From an uncultured Geobacter sp. (GTDB lineage Bacteria; Desulfobacterota; Desulfuromonadia; Geobacterales; Geobacteraceae): a stretch of 64,000 nt of DNA. The notes beneath the pieces were generated by a model, which did not search any database, was not told the DNA's origin, and saw nothing but the letters and a program-made list of their open reading frames with translations. Made by a program: the position numbers and the translations under genes. The stretch covers positions 1 through 64,000 of the forward strand of contig CAIWTU010000045.1 of the NCBI GenBank assembly GCA_903915655.1, in the 5' to 3' direction. Of this stretch, positions 37,158-46,373 are shown one piece after another (positions within the stretch are counted from its first letter, which is position 1; each line of letters opens with the position of its first letter).

Positions 37158-38579
37158 ATGGAAAGGATGGAGCCACCCCGGATGCTGGAGGTAACTGGAC
37201 TGACATATTGCTATCCCGGGGAACGGCAGCCCGTTTTGAAGGATGTTTCCTTTCGTGTTGCGGCAGGTGAGTCTGTCTGCTTCAGCGGCCATTCTGGCTG
37301 CGGCAAGACGACCCTGCTACTGGCGCTGAAAGGGCTGCTGCACGAGGGTACGGTTGGCGGCGAGATCCAGTATGGGGAGGAGGGTTCAACTTCGGATGCT
37401 CCCCTGTCAGGGGTCGGTCTTGTTTTTCAGAATCCCGAATCCCAGCTGCTCTGTGCCACCGTCTTCGATGAAATAGCATTTGGTCCGGAAAATCTGCGAC
37501 TCCCCCCCTCCGAGATCAACAGCCGCATCATCGAGGCGTTGACGGCCGTTGACCTCCTTGAGTTCGGCAACCGGAACGTGGAGCGCTTTTCAGCCGGGCA
37601 GAAGCAGCGTCTCTGCATCGCAGCCGTGCTCTCTATGCATCCCCGGTTTATCCTGTTGGACGAGCCTACATCCCAGCTGGACAGGAAGGGGAGGGGGGAT
37701 CTCCTGAAGGTTCTGCTTCAACTGAAAAAAAAGGGGATCTCGATCATTCTGGCCGAGCACAACAGCCACCCTTTTTTGGAGATCATTGACCGTTATTATC
37801 TTATGTCAGACGGCGCAATTACCGATGTCCTTGACCATCCCCCGGAGCAATACCGCTCCCTCCCCCCCCGCAATTCGGTGAAGATTCGTCCAGAAGGGAA
37901 AACGGCTTCTCCTCCGCTGGTCTTGGCGGAAAGGCTCTCCGTTTCCTATCCCGGTAGTGGAACGATCCTCAAGGAGATCACGTTTGCCTTAACGCCGGGG
38001 GAGCTGGTTCATCTCCATGGCGAAAACGGCTGTGGTAAATCTACCCTCCTCAAGACCATCGCCGGCGCCATCCAGCCGGAGACTGGAAACCTCTGCGTCG
38101 CGAACCAAAACTTCCCGAAGGTGGGTGGACTGCTCGGTACGGTTGCCCTCCTCTTTCAAAACCCACAACGACAGCTGTTCGAGGATACGGTGTATGACGA
38201 GGTTGCCTTTACCCTCAGACGATTGAAGCTGTCACACGTCGAGATCGACCGACGCGTACAAGCGGCCCTGGCGTCCTGCGAAGCTACCCACCTGATTGAG
38301 AGGTTGCCGCTTACCCTCAGCTTCGGCGAACAGCACCGGGTTGCCCTCGCCTCGGTCATTGCTCCAGACCCCGGCGTGCTCCTCCTTGACGAGCCCTTTG
38401 CCGGACTGGACCCGAACCAGCGTCTCCGGCTCCTTCGGATACTCACCTTGCTGCGGAGTGAAATGGGCTCGGCCATTGTCATCGCATCTCATGATCCCCT
38501 TCCTGATCCTGAATGGGCCGACAGAATCGTCGTTATGGAAGCGGGACGAATTGTGACCGGGGAGGCGCACCCGCAGTGA
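37158..38579 (+). CDS. ECF transporter ATPase, two ABC domains fused
   Basis: A 473-residue protein with two complete nucleotide-binding domains, as in fused EcfA-EcfA' proteins. The first has GHSGCGKT and FILLDEPTSQLD, the second GENGCGKS and VLLLDEPFAGLDPN. Energises a group II energy-coupling-factor transporter for a vitamin or metal. The start may be ATG 37158, 37167 or 37182; the last has GGAG nine bases upstream. Its stop overlaps the next gene start (GTGA). Confidence 0.9.
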   Translation: MERMEPPRMLEVTGLTYCYPGERQPVLKDVSFRVAAGESVCFSGHSGCGKTTLLLALKGLLHEGTVGGEIQYGEEGSTSDAPLSGVGLVFQNPESQLLCATVFDEIAFGPENLRLPPSEINSRIIEALTAVDLLEFGNRNVERFSAGQKQRLCIAAVLSMHPRFILLDEPTSQLDRKGRGDLLKVLLQLKKKGISIILAEHNSHPFLEIIDRYYLMSDGAITDVLDHPPEQYRSLPPRNSVKIRPEGKTASPPLVLAERLSVSYPGSGTILKEITFALTPGELVHLHGENGCGKSTLLKTIAGAIQPETGNLCVANQNFPKVGGLLGTVALLFQNPQRQLFEDTVYDEVAFTLRRLKLSHVEIDRRVQAALASCEATHLIERLPLTLSFGEQHRVALASVIAPDPGVLLLDEPFAGLDPNQRLRLLRILTLLRSEMGSAIVIASHDPLPDPEWADRIVVMEAGRIVTGEAHPQ

Positions 38580-39355
38580 AAAGAACGAGATTTTCGGAAA
38601 GCGACTACGCGTGCCAGTACCGGGCGGTCGACTCTATGATACATCGGCTCCCTGCGGGGTGCAAGATGCTTCTCAGCACCGTACTGAGCGTAGTAATTCT
38701 GGTAGTGCGGGAACCTGTCCCCCTACTGCTGGCAACCGCACTCTGCTTTCTCTACTACTTCCTTGCCCGGCTCACCCTTGGAGACCTGTGGCGAGATATC
38801 CGTTTTTTTATGATACAGTTCTGCGTTCTCCTTTCCCTCTTTCTCTACCAGTACGGTTATCCGGCCGGAGTCTGGCCAGGGGTCCGGACCTCTCTGCAGA
38901 TCATGCTCTTCTTCATCCCTGGCATCGTATTTCTCCGTACGACCCAGGTGTCAAGCATGATGAAGGGGTTACGGCGGATACTCCCCTACCGGATCATGTT
39001 TCTTCTCTTCACCTCTCTCCGGTTTGTACCCTTCTTTGCCCGGGAGATCCAGGAGATCGCCATGGCGCAGAGGCTTCGAGGGGCGCGGCTGTCGGCGTGG
39101 GATATCTATCGTCCCATTTTTTGGGGTGACCTCTTTTCCTGCATCATCATCCCGATGATCGTGCGGGCGCTTAAGACGGCCGATGAAGCGTCACTCTCGG
39201 CCCAGTCGCGTGGAATGGGCGCTTACCCGGACCGGACCTATTACGATATACGGGAGCTGGAGGGACTAATCGCCCGGAGCCGTGGCGAAGAATCGTCCGA
39301 CAGAGGGGGGGAGAACTCCCCGGAAATGGACCGGGAATCAGACCTGAATCGTTGA
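38576..39355 (+). CDS. ECF transporter T component (CbiQ/EcfT family)
   Basis: A 259-residue membrane protein with about five helices and the two short coupling motifs of EcfT (AQRLRGAR and AQSRGMGAY, each with the Ala-Arg-Gly core that docks on the ATPases). GTG 38576 has GGAGG upstream and overlaps the ATPase stop. Middle gene of a three-gene operon. Confidence 0.9.
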   Translation: MKRTRFSESDYACQYRAVDSMIHRLPAGCKMLLSTVLSVVILVVREPVPLLLATALCFLYYFLARLTLGDLWRDIRFFMIQFCVLLSLFLYQYGYPAGVWPGVRTSLQIMLFFIPGIVFLRTTQVSSMMKGLRRILPYRIMFLLFTSLRFVPFFAREIQEIAMAQRLRGARLSAWDIYRPIFWGDLFSCIIIPMIVRALKTADEASLSAQSRGMGAYPDRTYYDIRELEGLIARSRGEESSDRGGENSPEMDRESDLNR

Positions 39356-39462
39356 TGGCTCAAGCGACAGGGAGCGGAGCCGGCCAGAGGGGCCTCTCTG
39401 GAGGACCGGAGAGGCTGCCCCAACGAATGCACCACTACTGCCATAAGGAGGTTATTAAAGGA

Positions 39463-40023
39463 ATGAAAAACGAGGTAGCATTTCTCTGGAACCGTTTCAC
39501 CATGCGAGAGGCGTTGCTTCTCGGCTTCTGCGCCACCTTTATTGTCCTGACCAAGGCAACGTTGAGGATGAAGTTGGGCATATCCGGCCATTCCATGTTC
39601 TTTCTGCTATTCTTCCTGCTGCTCGCACGCGGCATCGTGCCGAAGACGGGGGCGGCGACTCTTGTCGCACTTCTGGCAGGCGGGATCAGCATTGCCCTCG
39701 GTCTGGCCCACAAAGGGCCAGTTATTATGCTGAACTTTCTTCTCCCAGCCCTTGTTCTCGACTTCGCAGGTATTTTCCTGCCTCAGATGACCTCCAGGCA
39801 TCTGTTATGCCTTCTGATCGGCGGAATTGCAGCTGCAAGCAAGGGGGTGAGCAGTGCCGTCGTAGAATTGATCGCCGGAGCGCCGATGAAGATTGTTATT
39901 CAGGCAGCAGCTATCGAGGGGGCAGGGGGGGTGATTTTTGGCATGCTCGGCGCCCTTCCCGTCCCTTCCATCATCCGGAAACTCCGGACCAATCGCCTGA
40001 TACCATCTCCAGGAGACAAATAG
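39463..40023 (+). CDS. Probable ECF transporter S component (substrate binding)
   Basis: A 186-residue, five-to-six-helix membrane protein. ATG 39463 has AAGGAGG 11 bases upstream; the longer frame starting at 39352 adds a polar extension. It lacks the N-terminal MHI metal-binding start of NikM/CbiM, so it is not the classical nickel/cobalt S component. Substrate unknown; neighbouring nikR suggests nickel and the upstream operons suggest Mo/W, but neither is proven. Confidence 0.75.
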   Translation: MKNEVAFLWNRFTMREALLLGFCATFIVLTKATLRMKLGISGHSMFFLLFFLLLARGIVPKTGAATLVALLAGGISIALGLAHKGPVIMLNFLLPALVLDFAGIFLPQMTSRHLLCLLIGGIAAASKGVSSAVVELIAGAPMKIVIQAAAIEGAGGVIFGMLGALPVPSIIRKLRTNRLIPSPGDK

Positions 40024-40322
40024 GGAACGTTTTGCCGTTCGTCACCGGTAACCGAGGCTGGATCTTTATAGCGGGTTGAATATGTAAGGGGAGAGCTCCT
40101 TTGTCGTAAAGGGCTCTCCCCTTCAACTTTTTTTGGAGATTCCGCAGACTGATTGTTTGCCGCAGAAGAGAGAATATTTTTTTATTGGAGGATGCAAAAA
40201 AAATGTGTATTAATACCAAGGGCTATTTTATCCAGGCTCCGCAGAGGTTGTAACCCTACTGTTTGGGCATCATAACTCCTGCGGATGGGAAAACGGACTG
40301 GGAAAAAGGAAGGGGAAAATGA
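40024..40322. other. Intergenic region upstream of nikR
   Basis: Contains the terminator of the ECF operon (listed) and a ten-base palindrome GTATTAATAC near 40207-40216. I found no sequence matching the known GTATGA-type NikR dyad. Confidence 0.3.
40086..40134 (+). terminator. Rho-independent terminator of the ECF operon
   Basis: Perfect 11-base stem AAGGGGAGAGC / GCTCTCCCCTT with an inner short stem in the loop, followed by CAACTTTTTTT. Confidence 0.88.
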
Positions 40323-40742
40323 ATGGCGGGAACGGTCAGGTTTGGCATCTCCATCGATAACAAATTGCTGGAGAGTTTTGATCAGCTTATAGAAAATAAA
40401 GGATATATGAATCGCTCGGAAGCGATACGTGATTTGATCCGGGCCTCTCTGGTTGAACTAAAGTGGGAATTTGGCGAGGAGGAGACGGTCGGAACGGTTA
40501 CCCTGGTATACGATCACCATGTGCGCGACCTCTCCGAAAAACTCACCGAGCAGCAGCACGAAAACCACGATAAGGTTATTTCTACCCTGCATGTCCACCT
40601 GGATCCCCACAACTGTCTGGAGGTGCTGGTGGTGCGCGGAAAGGCGAGGGATGTAAAGAAGATAGCCGATGAGCTGATCAGGGTCAAGGGTGTCAAGCAT
40701 GGCAAGCTGGTAATGACAACTACCGGCGAGGAGTTGCACTGA
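40323..40742 (+). CDS. nikR: Nickel-responsive regulator NikR
   Basis: A 139-residue ribbon-helix-helix repressor (N-terminal [15 protein letters not shown]) with a C-terminal ACT-like nickel domain. All four high-affinity nickel ligands are conserved: H79, H90, H92 and C98, equivalent to H76, H87, H89 and C95 of E. coli. Probably controls nickel supply for the hydrogenase. Monocistronic, 300 bases after the ECF operon. Confidence 0.95.
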   Translation: MAGTVRFGISIDNKLLESFDQLIENKGYMNRSEAIRDLIRASLVELKWEFGEEETVGTVTLVYDHHVRDLSEKLTEQQHENHDKVISTLHVHLDPHNCLEVLVVRGKARDVKKIADELIRVKGVKHGKLVMTTTGEELH

Positions 40743-40889
40743 CGGGGCAATCTCATGTTTATTTATGCTTGCCTTTACCGGCATTTGAAATTAAACTGTG
40801 GAATTAAGGCAGAGTCCCCTGGAGAGAGTCGCTCTTGACTCCGTTCAGGCGGTACAGGGCAAATATGATTAAAGATGGAGGTTAGAGAA

Positions 40890-42149
40890 ATGCCGAAAAT
40901 TTATATCGTTGACGTTACTAACAGGGACGGGGTACAGACCTCAAGGTTAGGTCTAGCCAAGCTGGAAAAAACCATGATTAACCTGTATCTCAACGAGATG
41001 GGAATACACAGGAGTGAATTTGGCTTCCCCTACACGCACCATGAAAAGAACTATATTAACGCCAACCTTGAGCTTGCAGAAAGAGGAGTCCTCAATCCGA
41101 TCCTGCTGAGCGGATGGTGCCCGATGCGCGAGGAGGAAATTACCGATGCTTTCACGACTACGAAACTGAAACATGTGAACCTCTCGATCTCCACATCGAA
41201 ACAGATGACACAGGGCAAGTTTTCCGGTCGCATTGTTAGAGTCCCGGAGGAGAATCCTTCCCTCCCCAATCTGTTGGACAACATGGGTAAAAGGGTCGAG
41301 CTTGCCAAAAAACTCGGGGCGGTTTCCGTCGGGGTAAATGCCGAAGACGCCTCCAGAACGGAAGATGATTTTCTCCTCCGTTTTGCCCGGCGGGCCAAGG
41401 AAGCGGGAGCGGACAGCTTCCGTTACTGTGACACACTGGGATATGATGATCCTCTTACCGTTTACCGCCGTATCAGGATGCTGGCCGAAGAAGTCGGGCT
41501 TCCAATCGAGATGCACTGCCACAATGACCTTGGCATGGCCGTTGGATGTTCCGTAGCAGGGGCTCAAGGGGCGATTGACGGGGGTGTCGACGTCTACATA
41601 AACACTGCTGTAAACAGCATGGGTGAAAGGGCCGGCAATGCCGACCTGGTTTCGGTAATTCTGGCCATCAACAAAGCCAGTGGCCTGGAAGGGAAATATC
41701 TTCTTGATGAAAGGGTCAATCTGAAGATGGCATGGAAGCTCTCCAAGTACGCCTCCTACGCGTTCGGTGTGCCTATTCCGATTAACCAGGTTGGAGTGGG
41801 GTCCAACGCTTTTGCCCATGAATCCGGAATTCACGCGGATGGCGCACTGAAGGATCGGAGAAATTACGAGCTCTACGACTTCGAGGAACTGGGCAGGGGC
41901 GAGGCTGAACTGATCGAAACCGGCAGGGAAATAACCATTGGTGAATACAGTGGTATAAAGGGCTTTCGCAATGTCTACGGGAAAATGGAGATCGAATTTC
42001 ATAACGACAAGGAAGCAAGCGATATTCTGGAACTGGTGCGATATGCCAATGTCCATACCCAGAAACCGCTGACGAGCGATGAGTTGCGCTTCATTGCCCA
42101 ACACCCCGACCTGGCCAGACGGATTATGACAATGACCCCTCTCGCCTGA
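40890..42149 (+). CDS. Homocitrate synthase / 2-isopropylmalate synthase family (NifV-like)
   Basis: A 419-residue Claisen-condensing enzyme of the DRE-TIM family. The metal/acyl-CoA signatures are VTNRDGVQT (a variant of the usual TLRDGEQ), HCHNDLGMAVG, INTAVNSMGERAGN and HESGIHADG. NifV-type homocitrate synthases supply the organic ligand of the FeMo cofactor; an Re-citrate synthase or citramalate role is also possible. ATG 40890 has GGAGG eight bases upstream. It stands alone between nikR and a terminator. Confidence 0.75.
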   Translation: MPKIYIVDVTNRDGVQTSRLGLAKLEKTMINLYLNEMGIHRSEFGFPYTHHEKNYINANLELAERGVLNPILLSGWCPMREEEITDAFTTTKLKHVNLSISTSKQMTQGKFSGRIVRVPEENPSLPNLLDNMGKRVELAKKLGAVSVGVNAEDASRTEDDFLLRFARRAKEAGADSFRYCDTLGYDDPLTVYRRIRMLAEEVGLPIEMHCHNDLGMAVGCSVAGAQGAIDGGVDVYINTAVNSMGERAGNADLVSVILAINKASGLEGKYLLDERVNLKMAWKLSKYASYAFGVPIPINQVGVGSNAFAHESGIHADGALKDRRNYELYDFEELGRGEAELIETGREITIGEYSGIKGFRNVYGKMEIEFHNDKEASDILELVRYANVHTQKPLTSDELRFIAQHPDLARRIMTMTPLA

Positions 42150-42172
42150 TTCTGCCCCTCATTAAGGGTATG

Positions 42173-42206
42173 AACAAGGGGGTGGCTACCTTGCCGCCCC
42201 CTTGTT
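42173..42206. terminator. Bidirectional terminator hairpin
   Basis: Ten-base stem AACAAGGGGG / CCCCCTTGTT with a 14-base loop, between the synthase and the convergent lipoprotein gene. Confidence 0.7.
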
Positions 42207-42213
42207 TATAGGA

Positions 42214-42627
42214 TTATTTGAATTCTGGCAAAACGGTCATGAGCCGCCAGAGTTTCTGACCATCTTCCTCGCAGTATTCCCACTTTTGACTGTCCTCGAC
42301 CGTTTTTAACGTGACTGAAGGGAGTCTGAAGTAATCAATCTCGATTACTACATTCGCCTTACCCTTTTCCGGAGAGCAGTCCTGGGTTTTTACCCTTAAG
42401 TCGGTTATCGTGATTTTTCCCGCCGCTTTCAAACTCAGGTCATATTTTTCACGCAATGGCGCCGTGACGAACGCCCCTGATGCTTTTTCCAATTCTCGCC
42501 AGCGAAGCATCTTGTTGTAGCTCTTTGAGCTTTCCTCGAAGTCATCCCTGATTTTATAATTCTTCATGGAGCTGCAGGAAGTTGCAGTGAGTAGCAGAAG
42601 GATGAGCAATATGATTCGGTAAGGCAT
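42214..42627 (-). CDS. Small lipoprotein of unknown function
   Basis: A 137-residue protein with a lipobox TATSC (C18) and a soluble alpha/beta region (KITITDLRVKTQDCSP, VVIEIDYFRLPSV). No family recognised. Convergent with the NifV-like gene and divergent from dedA. Confidence 0.7.
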   Translation of the reverse strand: MPYRIILLILLLLTATSCSSMKNYKIRDDFEESSKSYNKMLRWRELEKASGAFVTAPLREKYDLSLKAAGKITITDLRVKTQDCSPEKGKANVVIEIDYFRLPSVTLKTVEDSQKWEYCEEDGQKLWRLMTVLPEFK

Positions 42628-42885
42628 CGGTTTCCCCTTTTCTTGCAGAGTGGTTTTATTGGTTCGTCGATAATAAAGGCATTCAGGCCGGTTCTTTTAT
42701 AAATCGTACCAGTTCCTCCGCTAAAAGCTATCTGCCGGAGAGCGGGATAATATCGAATCACCCGACCCTGTCTGAACGTGGGCGCCCCCCTAATTCTTCT
42801 CGCAGCAATCAGCAGAAGTTTTTATGGCCTTTTTCCGGAAATCCGGATAAAATACCCGCAAAATATTATTTCAGGGAGCATGTTG

Positions 42886-43503
42886 ATGCAAGAACTGATT
42901 GCCTGGCTTTTGGCCACCATCTTGAAATTTGGGTATCCTGGCATCTTCCTGCTCATGGCCATGGAGAGCTCAGTAATCCCTGTTCCGAGCGAGCTTGTGA
43001 TGCCGCCGGCCGGTTACTGGGCAGCAGCGGGGAAGATGAACCTAGTTACCGCTATCTTGTGCGGTACACTGGGAAGCCTGGTTGGTGCCTATGCAAACTA
43101 TTTCGCTGCCCGGCACCTTGGTCGGCCGCTTCTCCTGAAATATGGCAGGTACGTCTGGATAACCGAAGAAAAATTCACGCGGGTCGAAGCCTTTTTCCTC
43201 CGTCACGGCGAGATTTCAACCTTCATCGGCAGGCTCATCCCTGTGGTGCGTCACCTTATATCGCTTCCTGCCGGGTTGTCCGGGATGAATCACCTCCGCT
43301 TTTCCCTCTATACCCTGCTTGGAGCGGGCATATGGGTGACCGTGTTGACTCTTATCGGCTATTTTATCGGTGAGAACCAGCAACTGATTATGCAATACTC
43401 CCATCAGGCAGTATTGATTGTGCTTATTTGCAGTTTTATACTTATTGCGGTTTATGTTCGGCTTCAGAGGCGCAAAAAGGGGCGGGCGAACAGGGGGGAA
43501 TAG
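42886..43503 (+). CDS. DedA-family membrane protein
   Basis: A 205-residue polytopic protein with the DedA/SNARE-associated motifs: MESSVIPVPSELVMPPAGYW near the N-terminus, GTLGSLVGAYANYFAARHLG, and FIGRLIPVVRHLISLPAGLS. This family flips undecaprenyl phosphate or phospholipids. ATG 42886 is favoured (GGGAG seven bases upstream); the longer start at 42778 would add a non-matching segment. Confidence 0.88.
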   Translation: MQELIAWLLATILKFGYPGIFLLMAMESSVIPVPSELVMPPAGYWAAAGKMNLVTAILCGTLGSLVGAYANYFAARHLGRPLLLKYGRYVWITEEKFTRVEAFFLRHGEISTFIGRLIPVVRHLISLPAGLSGMNHLRFSLYTLLGAGIWVTVLTLIGYFIGENQQLIMQYSHQAVLIVLICSFILIAVYVRLQRRKKGRANRGE

Positions 43504-43631
43504 TGTTTTATGCGAAGCCGCGGATCTCCTGTTCCTGTTCACAAGCCTGATGGAGATAACCGGTTTCCATCAGGAAACTTCGGATGAGAAACTATCGGAG
43601 AAGATTGACATTAATCCTGCCTTGATATGGC

Positions 43632-44206
43632 TCACATTACGGTGAGCAGTATCGCCTCGGCAATCTGACGCATACTCTTCCGCTTATCCATGGAGAGCTT
43701 CTGCATTTTCCTGAAGGCCTCCGGTTCGCTAACCCCTTCCTTGCGCATAAGGACCCCTTTGGCTTTATCGATCACCTTGCGGGACTCCAGCGACTCCTTC
43801 ATCTCCTCCTCCTGTTCTTTCAGCTCCTCAATTTCTTCGGCATGGGCAAAAGCGAGTTCGATTGCCGGCCAGAGGTCCCGCTCTCGCAAAGGCTTGGTCA
43901 GTAGCGCAGCGATGCCGCATTATCGGGCCCTTTTCACAGTATCCGAATCGTAACAGGCCTTAAGGAGAATAATGGGAAGTTTCAACTTTTTCCGGATTTC
44001 CCTGGCTCTGGATATGCCAACCTTCAACGGCATTGCTACATCCAGGATAGCGATATCAGGAATCTTGTCCCGTGCCAGTTCGACTGCCTTGATACCGTCT
44101 CCACATTCTACTATTTCATCAAAGCCGAGCTCTTTCAGCCTTTTTTTAGGCTCATCCGGATAATCGGCTCATCATCGTAAATAAGTACACTTCTCAATAT
44201 TGTCAC
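43632..44206 (-). pseudogene. Broken ANTAR-domain response regulator
   Basis: The minus strand once encoded a receiver-ANTAR antitermination regulator (AmiR/NasT type). The receiver begins at GTG 44206 (VLIYDDEPIIRMSL), is shifted at an A7 tract (44141-44147, one base short of the reading phase), resumes as ELGFDEIVECGDG and IPDIAILDVAMP, then meets an in-frame TAA (43920-43922, in a position where Glu is expected) before the intact ANTAR domain (RKVIDKAKGVLMR). Two independent lesions argue for real decay rather than a single sequencing error. Confidence 0.8.
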
Positions 44207-44236
44207 TGCCTTACAAGTATTTGTCTGCAATTATAG

Positions 44237-44422
44237 CTCGTATTGCCTGATAGTAACAGCGACTTCTATCTCCCTGCGGTTATTGCCAATATTGTATTTA
44301 TTATCAGCATGCTGCTCTCCGGTTTCGACTTTCCCATCGGAAAAATGCCGGATGTAGTGCAGTGGCTGACCTATATAAACCCGCTACGTTATTACCTCGT
44401 CATCATCCGCGAGTTCCGATGA
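44237..44422 (+). pseudogene. C-terminal remnant of an ABC-2 type permease
   Basis: A plus-strand frame reads SMLLSGFDFPIGKMPDVVQ and LTYINPLRYYLVIIREF, the conserved end of ABC-2 exporters such as YhhJ/YbhR. It has no start, is preceded by a stop at 44234-44236 and lacks the final helix. No other part of the transporter is nearby. Confidence 0.7.
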
Positions 44423-44444
44423 AATCATTTTTCAGGAACAAAAG

Positions 44445-44460
44445 GGGGTTGTATCACCCC
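44445..44460 (-). terminator. Weak hairpin at the trpB end
   Basis: GGGGT / ACCCC stem with a six-base loop followed by CTTTTG on the minus strand; overlaps the trpB stop. Weak. Confidence 0.35.
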
Positions 44461-45647
44461 AGCTTCACCCCCATGACATCGGCCACGGTATGGATGTCCT
44501 TGTCGCCCCTGCCGGAAAGGGAGACCACGATGGTTTTGTCCCTGGGGAGGGTTGGCGCAAGCTTCAGGACATGGGCAATGGCATGGGATGACTCCAGAGC
44601 CGGGAGGATCCCCTCCTCCTGCGTCAGAATCTTGAACCCTTCCATAGCCTCATTGTCGGTTATCGAGACATACTCGGCGCGGCCGGTATCTTTCAGCCAG
44701 GCATGCTCCGGTCCTACACCGGGGTAGTCGAGTCCGGCCGAGATCGAATGGGCATGGGCGATCTGGCCATGCTCGTCCTGAAGGAGATAGGTCTTGTTGC
44801 CGTGCAGTACGCCGACCGTCCCGGCACAGAGGGGAGCTGCATGCCTGCCGGAGTCGATGCCGTAACCGGCGGCCTCGACTCCTATCATCCGGACGTCGGT
44901 GTCATTGAGAAATGGATAAAAGAGACCGAGCGCGTTGCTCCCTCCGCCGACTGCAGCGACCAGGTAGTCGGGTAGCCTCCCTTCGGCCCTTTCGTGCTGC
45001 AGCTTTGCCTCTCGCCCGATAATCGACTGAAAATCTCGCACCATCATCGGGTAGGGGTGCGGTCCTGCCGTAGTGCCTATAACGTAAAAGGTCTCTCTGA
45101 CGAAGGTGACCCAATTGCGCATCGCTTCGTTCATGGCATCCTTGAGTGTGGCTGTGCCGGAAGTTACCGGAGTTACCTTTGCCCCGAGGAGCTTCATCCG
45201 GAAGACGTTAAGCGACTGGCGGTGGATGTCTTCCTCTCCCATGAAAATCTCGCACTCCATGCCGAAGAGGGCCGCAATCGTCGCCGTGGCCACACCATGC
45301 TGACCGGCGCCGGTTTCGGCGATAACCCGTTTTTTCCCCATCCGTTTCGCCAGGAGTCCCTGGCCGATGGTATTGTTGATCTTATGGGCGCCGGTGTGGT
45401 TGAGATCTTCCCTCTTCAGGTAAATTTTGGCCCCCCCCATCTTCAGGGTGAGTTTTTTTGCAAAATAGAGGGGGTTGGGACGGCCTACATAGTCACGCAG
45501 ATAATAGGCGAACTCGTCCTTGAACTCCCTGTCGTGCTTGTAATGGCCATAGGCCTTCTCCAGTTCCAGCAGGATCGGCATCAACGTCTCGGGAACGAAT
45601 CTGCCACCGAACTGACCGAAGCGCCCCTGTTTATCGGGAAATCTCAT
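44454..45647 (-). CDS. trpB: Tryptophan synthase beta chain (TrpB1)
   Basis: The 397-residue PLP enzyme that joins indole and serine. [12 protein letters not shown], the PLP lysine K89 in [10 protein letters not shown], and [13 protein letters not shown] are intact. It normally works with TrpA, yet no trpA follows: the next DNA is the remnant of an ABC permease. Last gene of the trp group. Confidence 0.95.
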   Translation of the reverse strand: MRFPDKQGRFGQFGGRFVPETLMPILLELEKAYGHYKHDREFKDEFAYYLRDYVGRPNPLYFAKKLTLKMGGAKIYLKREDLNHTGAHKINNTIGQGLLAKRMGKKRVIAETGAGQHGVATATIAALFGMECEIFMGEEDIHRQSLNVFRMKLLGAKVTPVTSGTATLKDAMNEAMRNWVTFVRETFYVIGTTAGPHPYPMMVRDFQSIIGREAKLQHERAEGRLPDYLVAAVGGGSNALGLFYPFLNDTDVRMIGVEAAGYGIDSGRHAAPLCAGTVGVLHGNKTYLLQDEHGQIAHAHSISAGLDYPGVGPEHAWLKDTGRAEYVSITDNEAMEGFKILTQEEGILPALESSHAIAHVLKLAPTLPRDKTIVVSLSGRGDKDIHTVADVMGVKLG

Positions 45648-45704
45648 TACTCCTCCAAGTTTTTCTACCAGAAGCGCTAATCTTCATCTGTGGCATGCAA
45701 TCAG

Positions 45705-46328
45705 TCATCTGTTATTCTTCCAGCTCTTCGCTCTTCTGATAAATTCACGTACCTTGTCCTGATCTTTTTTGCCCGGAGAAATCTCGACTCCGCTGGAGAC
45801 ATCCACCCCGTAGGGTTGTACTGTTTCCACCGCTTGGCGGACGTTCCCGGCGTTTAGGCCACCGGCAAGTATTATCGCCCCGTGCTGTTTTGCCTCCCTG
45901 GCCAGCTCCCAGTTAAAGGTAGTGCCAGTGCCGCCGTGGGCCCGGGGTGACCAGGTGTCGAGCAGATAACCTGCAACCCGGTACTCCTTCATCGGTTCGA
46001 TACTGGCCGCATCCTTTACCCGGAACACCTTTACGACAGGACGAGCGACCTGTCTGCAGAAGTCCGGTGTCTCTTCTCCGTGCAGCTGTACCCGGTCCAG
46101 GGTGCAGCTCAAGGCAGTGGAATTGACGAGCTCCAGTTCTGCATTGACGAACAGGCCAACCGTCAGGACAAACGGCGGCAATGCTCTGATAATCTCCCCT
46201 GCGGTTTCGGGTTCTATGTAACGGGGGGAGTTGTCGGAAAAAACAAATCCGAGGGCATCCGCCCCGGCATCGACCGCTGCCAGGGCGTCGTCCATATTCG
46301 TTATGCCGCAGATTTTAACTCTAACCAT
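45705..46328 (-). CDS. trpF: Phosphoribosylanthranilate isomerase
   Basis: TIM-barrel isomerase (207 aa) of tryptophan synthesis. The start signature VRVKICGITN carries the catalytic cysteine, and LDTWSPRAHGGTGTTFNW and the late GVDVSSGVE phosphate loop with the catalytic Asp are present. ATG 46328 is chosen over 46352. The gene lies between the two trpB paralogues. Confidence 0.93.
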   Translation of the reverse strand: MVRVKICGITNMDDALAAVDAGADALGFVFSDNSPRYIEPETAGEIIRALPPFVLTVGLFVNAELELVNSTALSCTLDRVQLHGEETPDFCRQVARPVVKVFRVKDAASIEPMKEYRVAGYLLDTWSPRAHGGTGTTFNWELAREAKQHGAIILAGGLNAGNVRQAVETVQPYGVDVSSGVEISPGKKDQDKVREFIRRAKSWKNNR

Positions 46329-46373
46329 GGAGTGATCTCTCTGGATCTGCATATAAAAGTCTGAATGATACGT

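Noticed and set aside
40200-40322. NikR operator upstream of nikR
   Set aside because: Only a short GTATTAATAC palindrome was found; it does not have the spaced-dyad geometry of known NikR sites.
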